Position numbers and translations under genes: made by a program
Assembly: GCF_900091725.1 (NCBI RefSeq)
Contig: NZ_FMBW01000064.1
Coordinates: forward strand, 186,001 to 250,000
Length of the DNA stretch: 64,000 nucleotides
Direction: 5' to 3'
From: Streptomyces sp. DvalAA-43
GTDB lineage: Bacteria > Actinomycetota > Actinomycetes > Streptomycetales > Streptomycetaceae
The notes under the pieces: model-generated
Databases searched by the model: none
Told to the model about the DNA's origin: nothing
Seen by the model: only the letters and a program-made list of their open reading frames with translations
In this document: positions 17,846-25,284 of the stretch, piece after piece
Layout of the letters: each line of letters starts with the position of its first letter
Position numbering within the stretch: the stretch's first letter is position 1

Positions 17846-18466
17846 TCAGATCAGCGCCTTGCGACGCGATTCGAGGAAGTCCATGACGTCCTCGACACCG
17901 ATGCCGGTGAGACAGTCGGTGAGGACGACCGGGCGGTTCTCACGGACCCGGTGGGCGTCGGACTCCATGACGCCGATGTCGGTGCGCACGTACTGGGCGA
18001 TGTCGATCTTGTTGATGACGAGCAGATCGGAATCGGTGATTCCAGGACCGCGCTTGCGGGGCATCTTCTCGCCCTCGGCGGTGTCCAGCACGAAGATGAA
18101 GAGGTCGACCAGGGCCGGGCTGAAGGTGAGGGTGAGGTTGTCGCCGCCGGACTCGTAGAGCAGCGTGTCGGTGTCGGGGAATCGATCCAGCATCTCGGCA
18201 CCGGCCGCCAGATTCATGGTGGGGTCGTCGCGCACGGCGGTGTGCGGGCAGGCCCCGGTCTCGACGCCGACCACGCGCTCCGGTTCGAGGACTCCGGCGA
18301 GGGTGCGGCGGATGTGCTGGGCGTCCTCCTGCGTGTAGATGTCGTTGGTGATGACGGAGGGGCGGTGGCCGCGCTCGATCAGTACCGGCACCAGCGCCTC
18401 GATCAGCGCGGTCTTGCCGGAGCCGACCGGTCCGCCGATGCCGACCCGCAGTACGTTGTCGTCCAT
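17846..18466 (-). CDS. ureG: Urease accessory GTPase UreG
   Basis: A 206-residue SIMIBI-class GTPase. The P-loop GPVGSGKT is at 12-19. The nickel-binding CPH motif follows in ETGACPHTAVRDDP near residue 68, and the switch/base regions ESGGDNLTLTFSP and NKIDIAQ are present. By family it couples GTP hydrolysis to nickel delivery into UreC. No His-rich N-terminal tail is present, unlike some UreG proteins; the operon's His-rich stretch is instead on the CbiX-like protein. The start is ATG 18466 with AGGGAG before it; an upstream in-frame ATG at 18532 lies inside ureF and has no ribosome site. Confidence 0.96.
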   Translation of the reverse strand: MDDNVLRVGIGGPVGSGKTALIEALVPVLIERGHRPSVITNDIYTQEDAQHIRRTLAGVLEPERVVGVETGACPHTAVRDDPTMNLAAGAEMLDRFPDTDTLLYESGGDNLTLTFSPALVDLFIFVLDTAEGEKMPRKRGPGITDSDLLVINKIDIAQYVRTDIGVMESDAHRVRENRPVVLTDCLTGIGVEDVMDFLESRRKALI

Positions 18467-18497
18467 GATGCTCCCTGGCTCGTTGGGGGGTGGGTCG

Positions 18498-19265
18498 TCA
18501 GCTGGCGAACAGCCGTGCCTCGGCGCGTTCATGACGGCCCGACATGATGTCCGAGGCGAAGACGGTGGCGCCGACGTCTGCGAGTTCGCGCCGCAGCGCC
18601 GCCTCGGTGGCCGCCTCGATGACGGGTGCGGCGCCCCGCAGCAGGGTCTGTGCCCCGCGGTGGTCGGTGAGCCGCAGCCGCAGGGCGGCGCCCGCGAAGC
18701 TCGCGCTGAACGCGAAGAGGTCCGAGGCGACCGCCTGGCGCACCGGGACGCCGGTCGCCGCGTGGATGACGCCCGCGGCCACCGCCTGGGTGCCGGGGGT
18801 CTCGCGGTGTACGACCCGGTCGAAATGTGCGGCGATCTCCGGGCGGTCGAAGACCTCGGCGGCGAGGTCGAGGAGCTGCCGGCCGGTCCGGGTGGCGGCC
18901 TGGCGCATCTCGCGGCCCAGCTTGGTGGCGAACAGGTGCTCGTCGATGCGGACGACGGCCGCCGGATCGCCCGCCCGGGTCGCCCGGTGGGCGAGCGCGA
19001 GTGCGGTGGCGTCGGCCGGGCCGACGCCGTGCAGCAGCAGATCCTCCAGCAGCAGCGGGAGGCTCTCCCGGTCGACCGCCCCGGCCTGGGCGTACCCCTC
19101 CAGGCTGTGCGACAGCGTGTAGAAGCCGCTCGGGAACGCCGAGTCGGTCAGCTGGAGGCCGACCAGCAGCGCACCGAGCGCGGGCTCGGGTGCCGGTGCC
19201 CCGGCGTCGGTCCGTGCCGACTCCGGGGCGGGGTCGCCGAGGATGTCGCTCTCGTCGCGGTACAT
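18498..19265 (-). CDS. ureF: Urease accessory protein UreF
   Basis: A 255-residue all-helical protein. The UreF motif LTDSAFPSGFYTLSHSLE is near residues 40-57 and the C-terminal DIMSGRHERAEARLFAS is typical. By family it bridges UreD and UreG in the nickel-delivery complex and gates GTP hydrolysis. The first 30 residues are acidic and Ala/Pro-rich. The start at ATG 19265 sits four bases past the ureC stop, so the two genes are tightly coupled. The frame remains open upstream inside ureC, but those residues are not UreF-like. Confidence 0.95.
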   Translation of the reverse strand: MYRDESDILGDPAPESARTDAGAPAPEPALGALLVGLQLTDSAFPSGFYTLSHSLEGYAQAGAVDRESLPLLLEDLLLHGVGPADATALALAHRATRAGDPAAVVRIDEHLFATKLGREMRQAATRTGRQLLDLAAEVFDRPEIAAHFDRVVHRETPGTQAVAAGVIHAATGVPVRQAVASDLFAFSASFAGAALRLRLTDHRGAQTLLRGAAPVIEAATEAALRRELADVGATVFASDIMSGRHERAEARLFAS

Positions 19266-19269
19266 CGGC

Positions 19270-20994
19270 CTAGACCAGGAAGAACAGGTGGTTGAGGGGC
19301 AGTTCCTCGGCCGGGTCGATGGTGGCGACCTTGCCGTTGAGGGTGACCTTGAACGTCTCCGGGTCGACCTTGATCTCCGGGAGCTCGCTGTTGCGGACCA
19401 TGTTGTGCTTGCCGATGGTCCGGGTGCGGCTGACCGGCAGCACCTTGCGCTCCAGGCCCAGTTCGGCCGGGACCCCGGCGGCGATTCCGGCCTGGGACAT
19501 GAAGGTGACATGCGTCGCCTGCAGGGCCTTGCCGTACTGCCCGAACATCGGGCGGTAGATCACCGGCTGCGGGGTCGGCAACGAGGCGTTGGGGTCGCCC
19601 ATCTGCGCCCAGGAGATGATGCCGCCCTTGATCACCATCTTCGGCTTGGCCCCGAAGGAGTGGATGGGCCAGAGCACGATGTCGGCGAGCTTGCCCTTCT
19701 CGATCGAGCCGATGTGGTCGGAGATGCCGGTGGCGATGGCCGGGTTGATGGTGACCTTCGCGAGGTAGCGCAGCACCCGCTGGTTGTCGTTGCGGGCGGA
19801 GTCACCCTCCATCGTGCCCAGCTTGTCCTTGCAGTGGTGGGCGATCTGGAAGGCCCGGGTGACGGACTCGCCGACCCGGCCCATGGCCTGCGAGTCGGAG
19901 GAGACCATGCTGATCACACCGAGGTCGTGCAGGACCGACTCGGCGGCGATCGTCTCGGCGCGCACGCGGCTGTCGGCGAAGGAGACGTCCTCGGGAATGT
20001 CGTGGCTGAGGTGGTGGCAGACCATGACCATGTCGAGCAGTTCGTCCACCGAGTTCTTGGTGTACGGCAGCGTCGGGTTGGTGGAGGACGGCAGGACGTT
20101 CGGCTCGCCGGCCACCCGGAGGATGTCCGGGGCGTGGCCGCCGCCCGCGCCCTCGCTGTGGAAGGTGTGGATGGTGCGGCCGTCGAACGCGGAGCGGGTG
20201 TCCTCGAAGAAGCCGCTCTCGTTGAGGCTGTCGGTGTGGATGGCCACCTGGACGTCGTACCGGTCCGCGACCTTCAGCGAGTTGTCGATCACGGCGGGGG
20301 TGGCGCCCCAGTCCTCGTGGACCTTCAGCGCACAGGCCCCGGCCTCGATCTGCTCGTCGAGCGCCTCCGGGAGGCTGCCGTTGCCCTTGCCCATGATGCC
20401 GAGGTTGACGGGGAAGGTCTCGGCCGCCTGGAGGAACCGGGCGATGTTGTACGGACCGGGCGTGCAGGTGGTGCCGTTCGTGCCGTCGGACGGGCCGGTG
20501 CCACCGCCGATGAGGGTGGTGATGCCGTTGGTGAGCGCCTGCTCGGCCTGTTGTGGCGCGATCAGGTGGACATGGGAGTCGATGGCGCCCGCGGTGGCGA
20601 TGAGGTGTTCACCGGCGATGGCCTCGGTACCGGGGCCGATGACCAGATTCGGGTGCACGTTGTTCTGGGTCTGCGGGTTCCCCGACTTGCCGATGCCTGC
20701 GATGAGGCCGTCCTTGATGCCGATGTCGCACTTGACGACGCCGACCATGGCGTCGATGACCACGACGTTGGTGATGACGGTGTCGAGGGCGCCCTGGGCA
20801 CTGGTGCACTGTGGATCGGAGGCCATGCCGTCACGCATGGTCTTGCCGCCTCCGTAGAGGACCTCGTCCCCGTACTGGCCCTCGCTGAAGTCCTTCTCGA
20901 CCTCGACGACGAGGTTGGTGTCGGCGAGGTGGAAGCGGTCGCCGACCGTCGGTCCGAACATGTCGGTGTACTGCTTGCGCGGCAGGATGGGCAT
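19270..20994 (-). CDS. ureC: Urease alpha subunit UreC
   Basis: A 574-residue catalytic subunit that hydrolyses urea to ammonia and carbamate in the cytosol. The carbamylated lysine is Lys224 in ALKVHEDWG. The nickel-binding IDSHVHLIAPQQ is near 134-145, HTFHSEGAGGGHAPDI lies in the 270s, and the mobile-flap His lies in VCHHLSHDIPED near 320. All catalytic residues look intact and the length is canonical. The start ATG 20994 overlaps the ureB stop (TGATG). The frame is open far upstream into ureB, which is a shadow. Confidence 0.97.
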   Translation of the reverse strand: MPILPRKQYTDMFGPTVGDRFHLADTNLVVEVEKDFSEGQYGDEVLYGGGKTMRDGMASDPQCTSAQGALDTVITNVVVIDAMVGVVKCDIGIKDGLIAGIGKSGNPQTQNNVHPNLVIGPGTEAIAGEHLIATAGAIDSHVHLIAPQQAEQALTNGITTLIGGGTGPSDGTNGTTCTPGPYNIARFLQAAETFPVNLGIMGKGNGSLPEALDEQIEAGACALKVHEDWGATPAVIDNSLKVADRYDVQVAIHTDSLNESGFFEDTRSAFDGRTIHTFHSEGAGGGHAPDILRVAGEPNVLPSSTNPTLPYTKNSVDELLDMVMVCHHLSHDIPEDVSFADSRVRAETIAAESVLHDLGVISMVSSDSQAMGRVGESVTRAFQIAHHCKDKLGTMEGDSARNDNQRVLRYLAKVTINPAIATGISDHIGSIEKGKLADIVLWPIHSFGAKPKMVIKGGIISWAQMGDPNASLPTPQPVIYRPMFGQYGKALQATHVTFMSQAGIAAGVPAELGLERKVLPVSRTRTIGKHNMVRNSELPEIKVDPETFKVTLNGKVATIDPAEELPLNHLFFLV

Positions 20995-21488
20995 CAGCGC
21001 GAACCCTTCTTCTTTTCCTTGGAGACCCTGGAAGCCTTGGAGTCCTTCGAACCCTTGGCGCTCTTGCCGGTCCCGGTGCGTTCGCGCGCGGCTCCGGAGC
21101 CGCCGCCGTCGCCGTCCTCCGTGTCCTGGAAGCCCAGCTCGATGGCCTTGCGGACGGCCTCGACCTTGACCGGGTGCGAGGCGAGGCTGCCGTTGAGCAG
21201 CCCGCTGAAGCCGACGAGGCGGCCGGTTCCGGCGTAGGCGCACAGCTCCACGTCGCGTGTGCCGCCGGGCTCGATGCGGACGGAAGTGCCCGCGGGGATG
21301 TTGAGATGCATGCCGAGCGCCTTCCTACGGTCGAACGACAGTGCCGAGTTGACCTCGAAGAAGTGGTAGTGCGAACCGACCTGGACCGCACGGTCTCCGG
21401 TGTTGCGCACGGTCAGCTTCACCGTGCGGCGACCGGCGTTGATCTCGACCGGTTCCTTGCCGTAGATGTATTTCTGACGGAACGTCAT
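20994..21488 (-). CDS. ureB: Urease beta subunit UreB with basic C-terminal tail
   Basis: A 164-residue UreB. The core (1-120) is normal: FRQKYIYGKEPVEIN start, GSHYHFFEVN near 38-47, RLVGFSGLLNG near 90-100. It packs against UreC and UreA in the urease trimer. After the core, about 43 residues rich in Lys, Ser, Gly and Arg follow (KSAKGSKDSKASRVSKEKKK and flanks). Most UreB proteins end near 100-120, so this tail is unusual; it may be disordered. The start ATG 21488 has GGAG before it and overlaps the stop of the CbiX-like gene (ATGA). Confidence 0.95.
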   Translation of the reverse strand: MTFRQKYIYGKEPVEINAGRRTVKLTVRNTGDRAVQVGSHYHFFEVNSALSFDRRKALGMHLNIPAGTSVRIEPGGTRDVELCAYAGTGRLVGFSGLLNGSLASHPVKVEAVRKAIELGFQDTEDGDGGGSGAARERTGTGKSAKGSKDSKASRVSKEKKKGSR

Positions 21489-22306
21489 GCGGTGCTCCTG
21501 ATGACTTGGCCCGCACCATGGACATGCGGGTGCCGATGCGTGTGCAGATGTCCGTGACCGTGGCCGTGGCCCTCGCCCGGTGGGTGGGTGTGGGAGTGGC
21601 CGTGGTTCTCGGCGGCGGTCAGCCCGGCCGCGATCCCGTCGTCACCGCGCTCGCTCCGGTGCCGCCGGGCGTCGGCCACCCGCTCGGCGAGTACCCGGGC
21701 CAGCGCCGCGGGGACGATCAGCGGACCGGCGCTCTCGACCCGGATGCCGGGTACGTCGGGCGCCTGCGGCTCCGCGAACGCCGCCGGGAGCAGCACCACG
21801 TGCCGCGCGCCGAGCAGCCGGCACCGCCGGACCCCCTCCGCGGGATCGGGGTCTCCCCCGGTGAACGCGACCTCGACCAGGTCGTGGCCGCCGTAGCGGC
21901 GGACGAGGCTCGCGACCCGGTACAGCTCGGCGTCCTCGAACGGGTCGCCGGCCGGGGCGGTGACCAGCAGTGCGGCGGTGTCCGGGGCCCGGCCCGCCGC
22001 CGCGCGCAGCCAGGCGGTCAGATGCCCGGAGGTGCCGAACGGCTCGGCCAGCACGGTCCGGGCGCGATCGGCGGCGGGCAGCGCGCGCAGTGTACGGGCG
22101 GTGTCCGCGACGAGTTCCGGGTCGCGGCCGAGCGTCATCGGGACGACGCAGCTCTCCTCGCCCCGGCGGCTCAGCCCTGCGACGGTCCGGAACAGTTCGC
22201 GTCCGTCGGGCACGACGGTCACCTCGGGGCCCACCCGGCCGCGCAACGCCTCGCCGAACACGGCCTCGTGGCCGCACACGGCGATCACCCGGCAGTGGTC
22301 GGACAC
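21485..22306 (-). CDS. CbiX/sirohydrochlorin-chelatase-like protein with His-rich tail
   Basis: A 273-residue cytosolic protein embedded between ureA and ureB. The body (1-230) resembles CbiX-type class II chelatases: an opening VIAVCGHEAVFGEAL (the chelatase GHG-like position), VVPMTLGRDPELVADTARTLRAL near 60-80, and a second repeat half. The C-terminal 40 residues contain about 13 His in GHGH, HTH and HPH patterns, like the nickel-storage tails of HypB or UreE. No ureE is present in this operon, so a nickel chaperone or store is the likely role. The start is GTG 22306, four bases after the ureA stop. Cobalt insertion into a cobalamin precursor is the alternative reading, but no cobalamin genes are nearby. 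Confidence 0.7.
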   Translation of the reverse strand: MSDHCRVIAVCGHEAVFGEALRGRVGPEVTVVPDGRELFRTVAGLSRRGEESCVVPMTLGRDPELVADTARTLRALPAADRARTVLAEPFGTSGHLTAWLRAAAGRAPDTAALLVTAPAGDPFEDAELYRVASLVRRYGGHDLVEVAFTGGDPDPAEGVRRCRLLGARHVVLLPAAFAEPQAPDVPGIRVESAGPLIVPAALARVLAERVADARRHRSERGDDGIAAGLTAAENHGHSHTHPPGEGHGHGHGHLHTHRHPHVHGAGQVIRSTA

Positions 22307-22310
22307 CGGT

Positions 22311-22616
22311 TCAGCCGCCGATGGGGTCGTGGCAGGACACCAGTTTGGTGCCGTCCACGAAGGACGCCTCGATCTGGAGGAGCCCGAGCATCTCCCGTAC
22401 GCCCGGCATGGTGTCGTCCTCGCCGAGGACATGACGGCCGAGCTCCATGCAGTCGGCGACGCTCCTGCCGTCGCGCGCGGCTTCCAGGATCGCCTCGCTG
22501 ATCAGCGCCACGGACTCGCTGTAGTTGAGCTTGAGGCCACGGCCCTGGCGCTTGCGGGCCAGGTCGGCCACGACGTACACCAGCAGTTTGTCGATCTCGC
22601 GAGGTGCGAGGTTCAT
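22311..22616 (-). CDS. ureA: Urease gamma subunit UreA
   Basis: A 101-residue UreA. The canonical N-terminus (MNLAPREIDKLLVYVVADLA), the KLNYSESVALI segment near 29-39 and the C-terminal TKLVSCHDPIG are all present, and the length is canonical. It is structural, forming the urease trimer with UreB and UreC. The start ATG 22616 has GGAAGG before it. It lies 50 bases downstream of the urea transporter gene and four bases before the CbiX-like gene. Confidence 0.97.
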   Translation of the reverse strand: MNLAPREIDKLLVYVVADLARKRQGRGLKLNYSESVALISEAILEAARDGRSVADCMELGRHVLGEDDTMPGVREMLGLLQIEASFVDGTKLVSCHDPIGG

Positions 22617-22666
22617 CGTCAGTACCTTCCTCTGGATGCGGGGCGGGGTGCGTACGGGCCGGGCGG

Positions 22667-23629
22667 TCAGCCGCTCCTGCGGAAGCGGGGCAGCAGCGGG
22701 ACGGCTGCCATGAGCGCCCAGGTCACGAGGATGAACGGCCAGGTGAAGGTGTGGCCGCCGAACGGTTTGAAGAACGAGGTCAGCGAGGCGGTCAGGCCGG
22801 TGGAGGCGGCGGCGCCGAAGAGCGCGTACGCCCCGTTCCAGACCGTGGGGGTGAGGAAGACCGCGCCGATGGCGATGGCGACGAGCACCGCGTTGTATCC
22901 GTAGATCCCGTCGGCGATCAGCGAGGTGGGGGCGCCGAGCGCCCAGGCGGCGACGATCCCGACGACACTGCCGGCCGCCGCGTACAGCACCACGCGCACT
23001 CCGGCGCAGGCCAGGCCGACGAGCATGATGAGCCCGACGTACCACGCGTCGACCAGGAAGACCTGCGAGACGTTGGTGAAGAAGGCGTGCCACAGGGCGT
23101 CCCACGAGATCGCGGTGTCCCCGCTGGTGGTGCTGGACACAGGCTTCGGCGCGCCGTGCCAGATCCGTCCGAAGGACGGCGCACCGAGCACCATGACCCC
23201 GGAGACCAGGCAGAACGGCGCGGTGAGCGCGGTCAGTCCGTACGGCTTGAGCAAGGCCGTCAGCGTCATGGTCAGCACGGTGCACAGGATCGAACCGATG
23301 ACCGCGAGCGCATAGGTCGCGAGGTGGTGTCCCAGCGAGGTGACCAGCGCGATGCCGGTGAGACAGCCGGAGTAGCCGTGGAGGCCGAGGGCGATGCCGG
23401 ACCTGTCGATGCCGAGCGCGTAGGCGGTCAGAGTCGAGACGGCGGTGCCCAGGGTGGCGAAGAGGCCGATCTGCCAGCCCGCCGCCCACAACCCGGCGAG
23501 GATGAACGCACCCGTCCAGATGCCCGGCTGGAGATCCACCTGCCCGACTCCACGCACGGCGGCCAGGAGGAAGGCGGTCGGTTGCCGGCTTTCGAGTTTC
23601 CGGACGGCAGCCGGCTCGGCGAAGGGCAC
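22667..23629 (-). CDS. Urea transporter (UT family)
   Basis: A 320-residue membrane protein with about ten helices and the internal pseudo-repeat of the urea transporter family. Family features include GLFATLGTAVSTLTAYALG and GLHGYSGCLTGIALV near 60-90, and the second-half counterpart DGIYGYNAVLVAIAIG near 240-256. By family it is a channel-like facilitator for urea. It is first in the urease operon, so uptake and hydrolysis are co-expressed. The start is taken as GTG 23629 because GGAG lies eight bases before it. ATG 23707 would add 26 low-complexity residues lacking a ribosome site. Confidence 0.92.
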   Translation of the reverse strand: MPFAEPAAVRKLESRQPTAFLLAAVRGVGQVDLQPGIWTGAFILAGLWAAGWQIGLFATLGTAVSTLTAYALGIDRSGIALGLHGYSGCLTGIALVTSLGHHLATYALAVIGSILCTVLTMTLTALLKPYGLTALTAPFCLVSGVMVLGAPSFGRIWHGAPKPVSSTTSGDTAISWDALWHAFFTNVSQVFLVDAWYVGLIMLVGLACAGVRVVLYAAAGSVVGIVAAWALGAPTSLIADGIYGYNAVLVAIAIGAVFLTPTVWNGAYALFGAAASTGLTASLTSFFKPFGGHTFTWPFILVTWALMAAVPLLPRFRRSG

Positions 23630-23828
23630 GGGGGAGCTCCAACGGCTCGGTGGAGAAGGTCTGCTCCGGTCAGGGAGCCCGCAGGGCGCGGAATGGCTCA
23701 TCGCCATCCACGCATATGCCGGACGTCTCTTCTCGCCGTGGGGCGTTCCACTGCTCCGTTCGAGTCCGGAAGAGGGCCGTTCCGCGTGCTGCGCCCCGGT
23801 GTCCGGATCCGCTCGTTAGGTTCGCCGG

Positions 23829-24299
23829 ATGTCCCCAAGGATGCGGCTGCACCATCAGACCCACCCCGATCACCATCCCGGGGCGCAGCCGGCCGTCGTG
23901 GCGGCCGTCGCGATCGGCGGTGCCGCGGGAGCCGTGGCCCGTTACGGCGCCGAGCGGCTCTGGCCGACCGGCGCCGCGGCGTTCCCGTGGACGGTTCTGC
24001 TGATCAACACCGTGGGCTGCTTCCTCATGGGTGTCCTGATGGTCACCCTGAAGCGGCGCTTCCCCGGCGCGCCCCGGCTGATCAGTCCGCTGCTGGGCAC
24101 CGGCCTGCTCGGCGGGTTCACCACGTTCTCCCACTACACCGACAATGTGCGGCAGCTCTTCGGGGAGGGCCGCCCCGGCTACGCGGTCGGCTGTCTGCTG
24201 CTGACGATCGTGGCGGCCCTGGCGGCCGTGACGGCGGGCGCGTTCAGCGCGCACGCGGTCCTCGGACGTGGCTACGCGCTCCAGGACGGTGCCCGATGA
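23829..24299 (+). CDS. crcB: Fluoride channel FluC (CrcB), first of pair
   Basis: A 156-residue four-helix membrane protein of the Fluc family. It exports fluoride from the cytosol as a dual-topology or hetero-dimeric channel. The conserved GGFTTFSHY is near residues 98-106 and the family helix INTVGCFLMG near 59-68 contains the pore Asn. The N-terminal 20 residues are His/Pro-rich and variable. It overlaps the second copy by four bases. No fluoride riboswitch was recognised upstream. Confidence 0.92.
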   Translation: MSPRMRLHHQTHPDHHPGAQPAVVAAVAIGGAAGAVARYGAERLWPTGAAAFPWTVLLINTVGCFLMGVLMVTLKRRFPGAPRLISPLLGTGLLGGFTTFSHYTDNVRQLFGEGRPGYAVGCLLLTIVAALAAVTAGAFSAHAVLGRGYALQDGAR

Positions 24300-24670
24300 C
24301 CGACTGGCTGCTGGTGGCCGCGGGCGGGCTGGTGGGCGCTCCGGTGCGTTATCTGCTGGGTGTGGACGCCAAATTCCGTCTCCACACCGCTTTTCCGTGG
24401 GGCACCTTCGCGGCCAACGCGGGGGCGGCGCTGCTTCTCGGTTTCTTAGCCGAGGCGGTGACCGACGGGGAGTTGGGGAACCGGCTCCAGCTGCTGCTCG
24501 CCGTCGGCTTCTGCGGCGCCCTGTCGACCTGGTCGACGTTCTCGTACGAGCTGCTGACCTTCACGTCGGCCCGGCGGGTGGCGCTGGCGGCCGGGTATCT
24601 GGCGCTCACCGTCGGTGCGGGCGTCGGGCTGTCGTTCGCGGGGGCGGCCGTGGCGCGTGCGGCCCTGTGA
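24296..24670 (+). CDS. crcB: Fluoride channel FluC (CrcB), second of pair
   Basis: A 124-residue Fluc subunit that begins inside the stop of the first copy. ANAGAALLLGF near 40-50 supplies the pore Asn and GALSTWSTFSYE near 80-91 is the phenylalanine-box region. Adjacent paired crcB genes usually encode opposite-topology halves of one heterodimeric channel. A strong hairpin follows. Confidence 0.92.
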   Translation: MTDWLLVAAGGLVGAPVRYLLGVDAKFRLHTAFPWGTFAANAGAALLLGFLAEAVTDGELGNRLQLLLAVGFCGALSTWSTFSYELLTFTSARRVALAAGYLALTVGAGVGLSFAGAAVARAAL

Positions 24671-24691
24671 ACGGCGGGCGCCCGGACCCGG

Positions 24692-24726
24692 CGAGCTCCG
24701 GCCCGCACGATGCGGGCCGGAGCTCG
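24692..24726. terminator. Bidirectional hairpin terminator
   Basis: A perfect 16-base stem: CGAGCTCCGGCCCGCA at 24692-24707 pairs with 24711-24726 around a CGA loop. It separates the fluoride channel pair from the convergent 59-residue gene and serves both. Confidence 0.85.
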
Positions 24727-24756
24727 GGGGTTCCGGTGCCAGGGTGTGAGACGGAG

Positions 24757-24936
24757 TCAGTCGATGCCGGGCAGGATGTGCGGCTCGGCGAGGTCGTCCT
24801 CGTAGCCGGCCAGCCTGATCGGTGCGGACCTGGCCCAGACCTCGATGTTCCGGAGCTTCTCGGGCCTGCGGGCCCGCTCTCCGTACCGATCGGCCGGCCG
24901 CTTCTCGTGCTTCGTTGTCAGTTCCGGTGTCGTCAC
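24757..24936 (-). CDS. Small orphan protein, 59 residues
   Basis: Not recognised. GTG 24936 is preceded by AAAGGAG at near-ideal spacing, the strongest ribosome site in this stretch, so the frame is very likely translated. The first 30 residues are charged and basic (KHEKRPADRYGERARR). The second half is hydrophobic-acidic and ends YEDDLAEPHILPGID, with a central IEVWARSAPIRLAG. There is no Cys, signal peptide or membrane helix. It has its own promoter region and terminators on both sides, so it is monocistronic. A leader-core layout like a peptide precursor is conceivable, but no maturation enzyme is adjacent. A regulatory peptide is equally possible. Confidence 0.6.
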   Translation of the reverse strand: MTTPELTTKHEKRPADRYGERARRPEKLRNIEVWARSAPIRLAGYEDDLAEPHILPGID

Positions 24937-25217
24937 CGCGCACTCCTTTGTGTCGCGTAGCCCCGGGCGTCGCCGATGCACCGGCCTCATTGCCGGGATC
25001 GACCACCCGCATGGGGCAGGGGCAAGAACAGTTCGGTCGCGGTGGCGCCGGGTACGTTGGCGGGACGACGACTTGGTTGACAAGTCTGTCCCGGGACGGT
25101 CGAGGAAGGTTTGTGGACTCCTCGATGACGTCCGTTCACATCAGAGTAACCAAATGAGCGCTTCCGCGCTCGATGGAATGTGTGCTCTAGGTCACTTTCA
25201 GCCACCGGATATGGAAA
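24937..25217. promoter_or_regulatory. Upstream region of the 59-residue gene with Crp-like site
   Basis: About 280 bases with no credible coding frame. It holds an inverted repeat GAGCGC-ttcc-GCGCTC at 25156-25171. It also holds GTG-N6-GTCAC at 25182-25195, which fits the Streptomyces Crp pattern GTG-N6-GNCAC. The promoter of the small gene must lie here, but no clear -10 was identified. Confidence 0.3.
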
Positions 25218-25250
25218 GGACCCGGCCGGGAGCGACTCCCGGCCGGGTCC
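25218..25250. terminator. 15-base-stem terminator after the SDR gene
   Basis: GGACCCGGCCGGGAG (25218-25232) pairs perfectly with CTCCCGGCCGGGTCC (25236-25250) around a CGA loop. It lies 35 bases downstream of the SDR stop codon. Confidence 0.85.
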
Positions 25251-25284
25251 CCGGCGGCTCATGCCCGGCGCATCGCCCGGACGA

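Noticed and set aside
19270..21243. A longer UreC reaching into ureB
   Set aside because: The extra 83 residues do not resemble urease, and ATG 20994 overlaps the ureB stop in the usual way.
23640..23828. Fluoride riboswitch before the FluC pair
   Set aside because: The conserved crcB-motif stretches could not be found in this gap.
16809..23829. GlnR boxes before urease or ammonium transporter genes
   Set aside because: No convincing GTNAC-N6-GAAAC pair was seen by eye in the relevant gaps.
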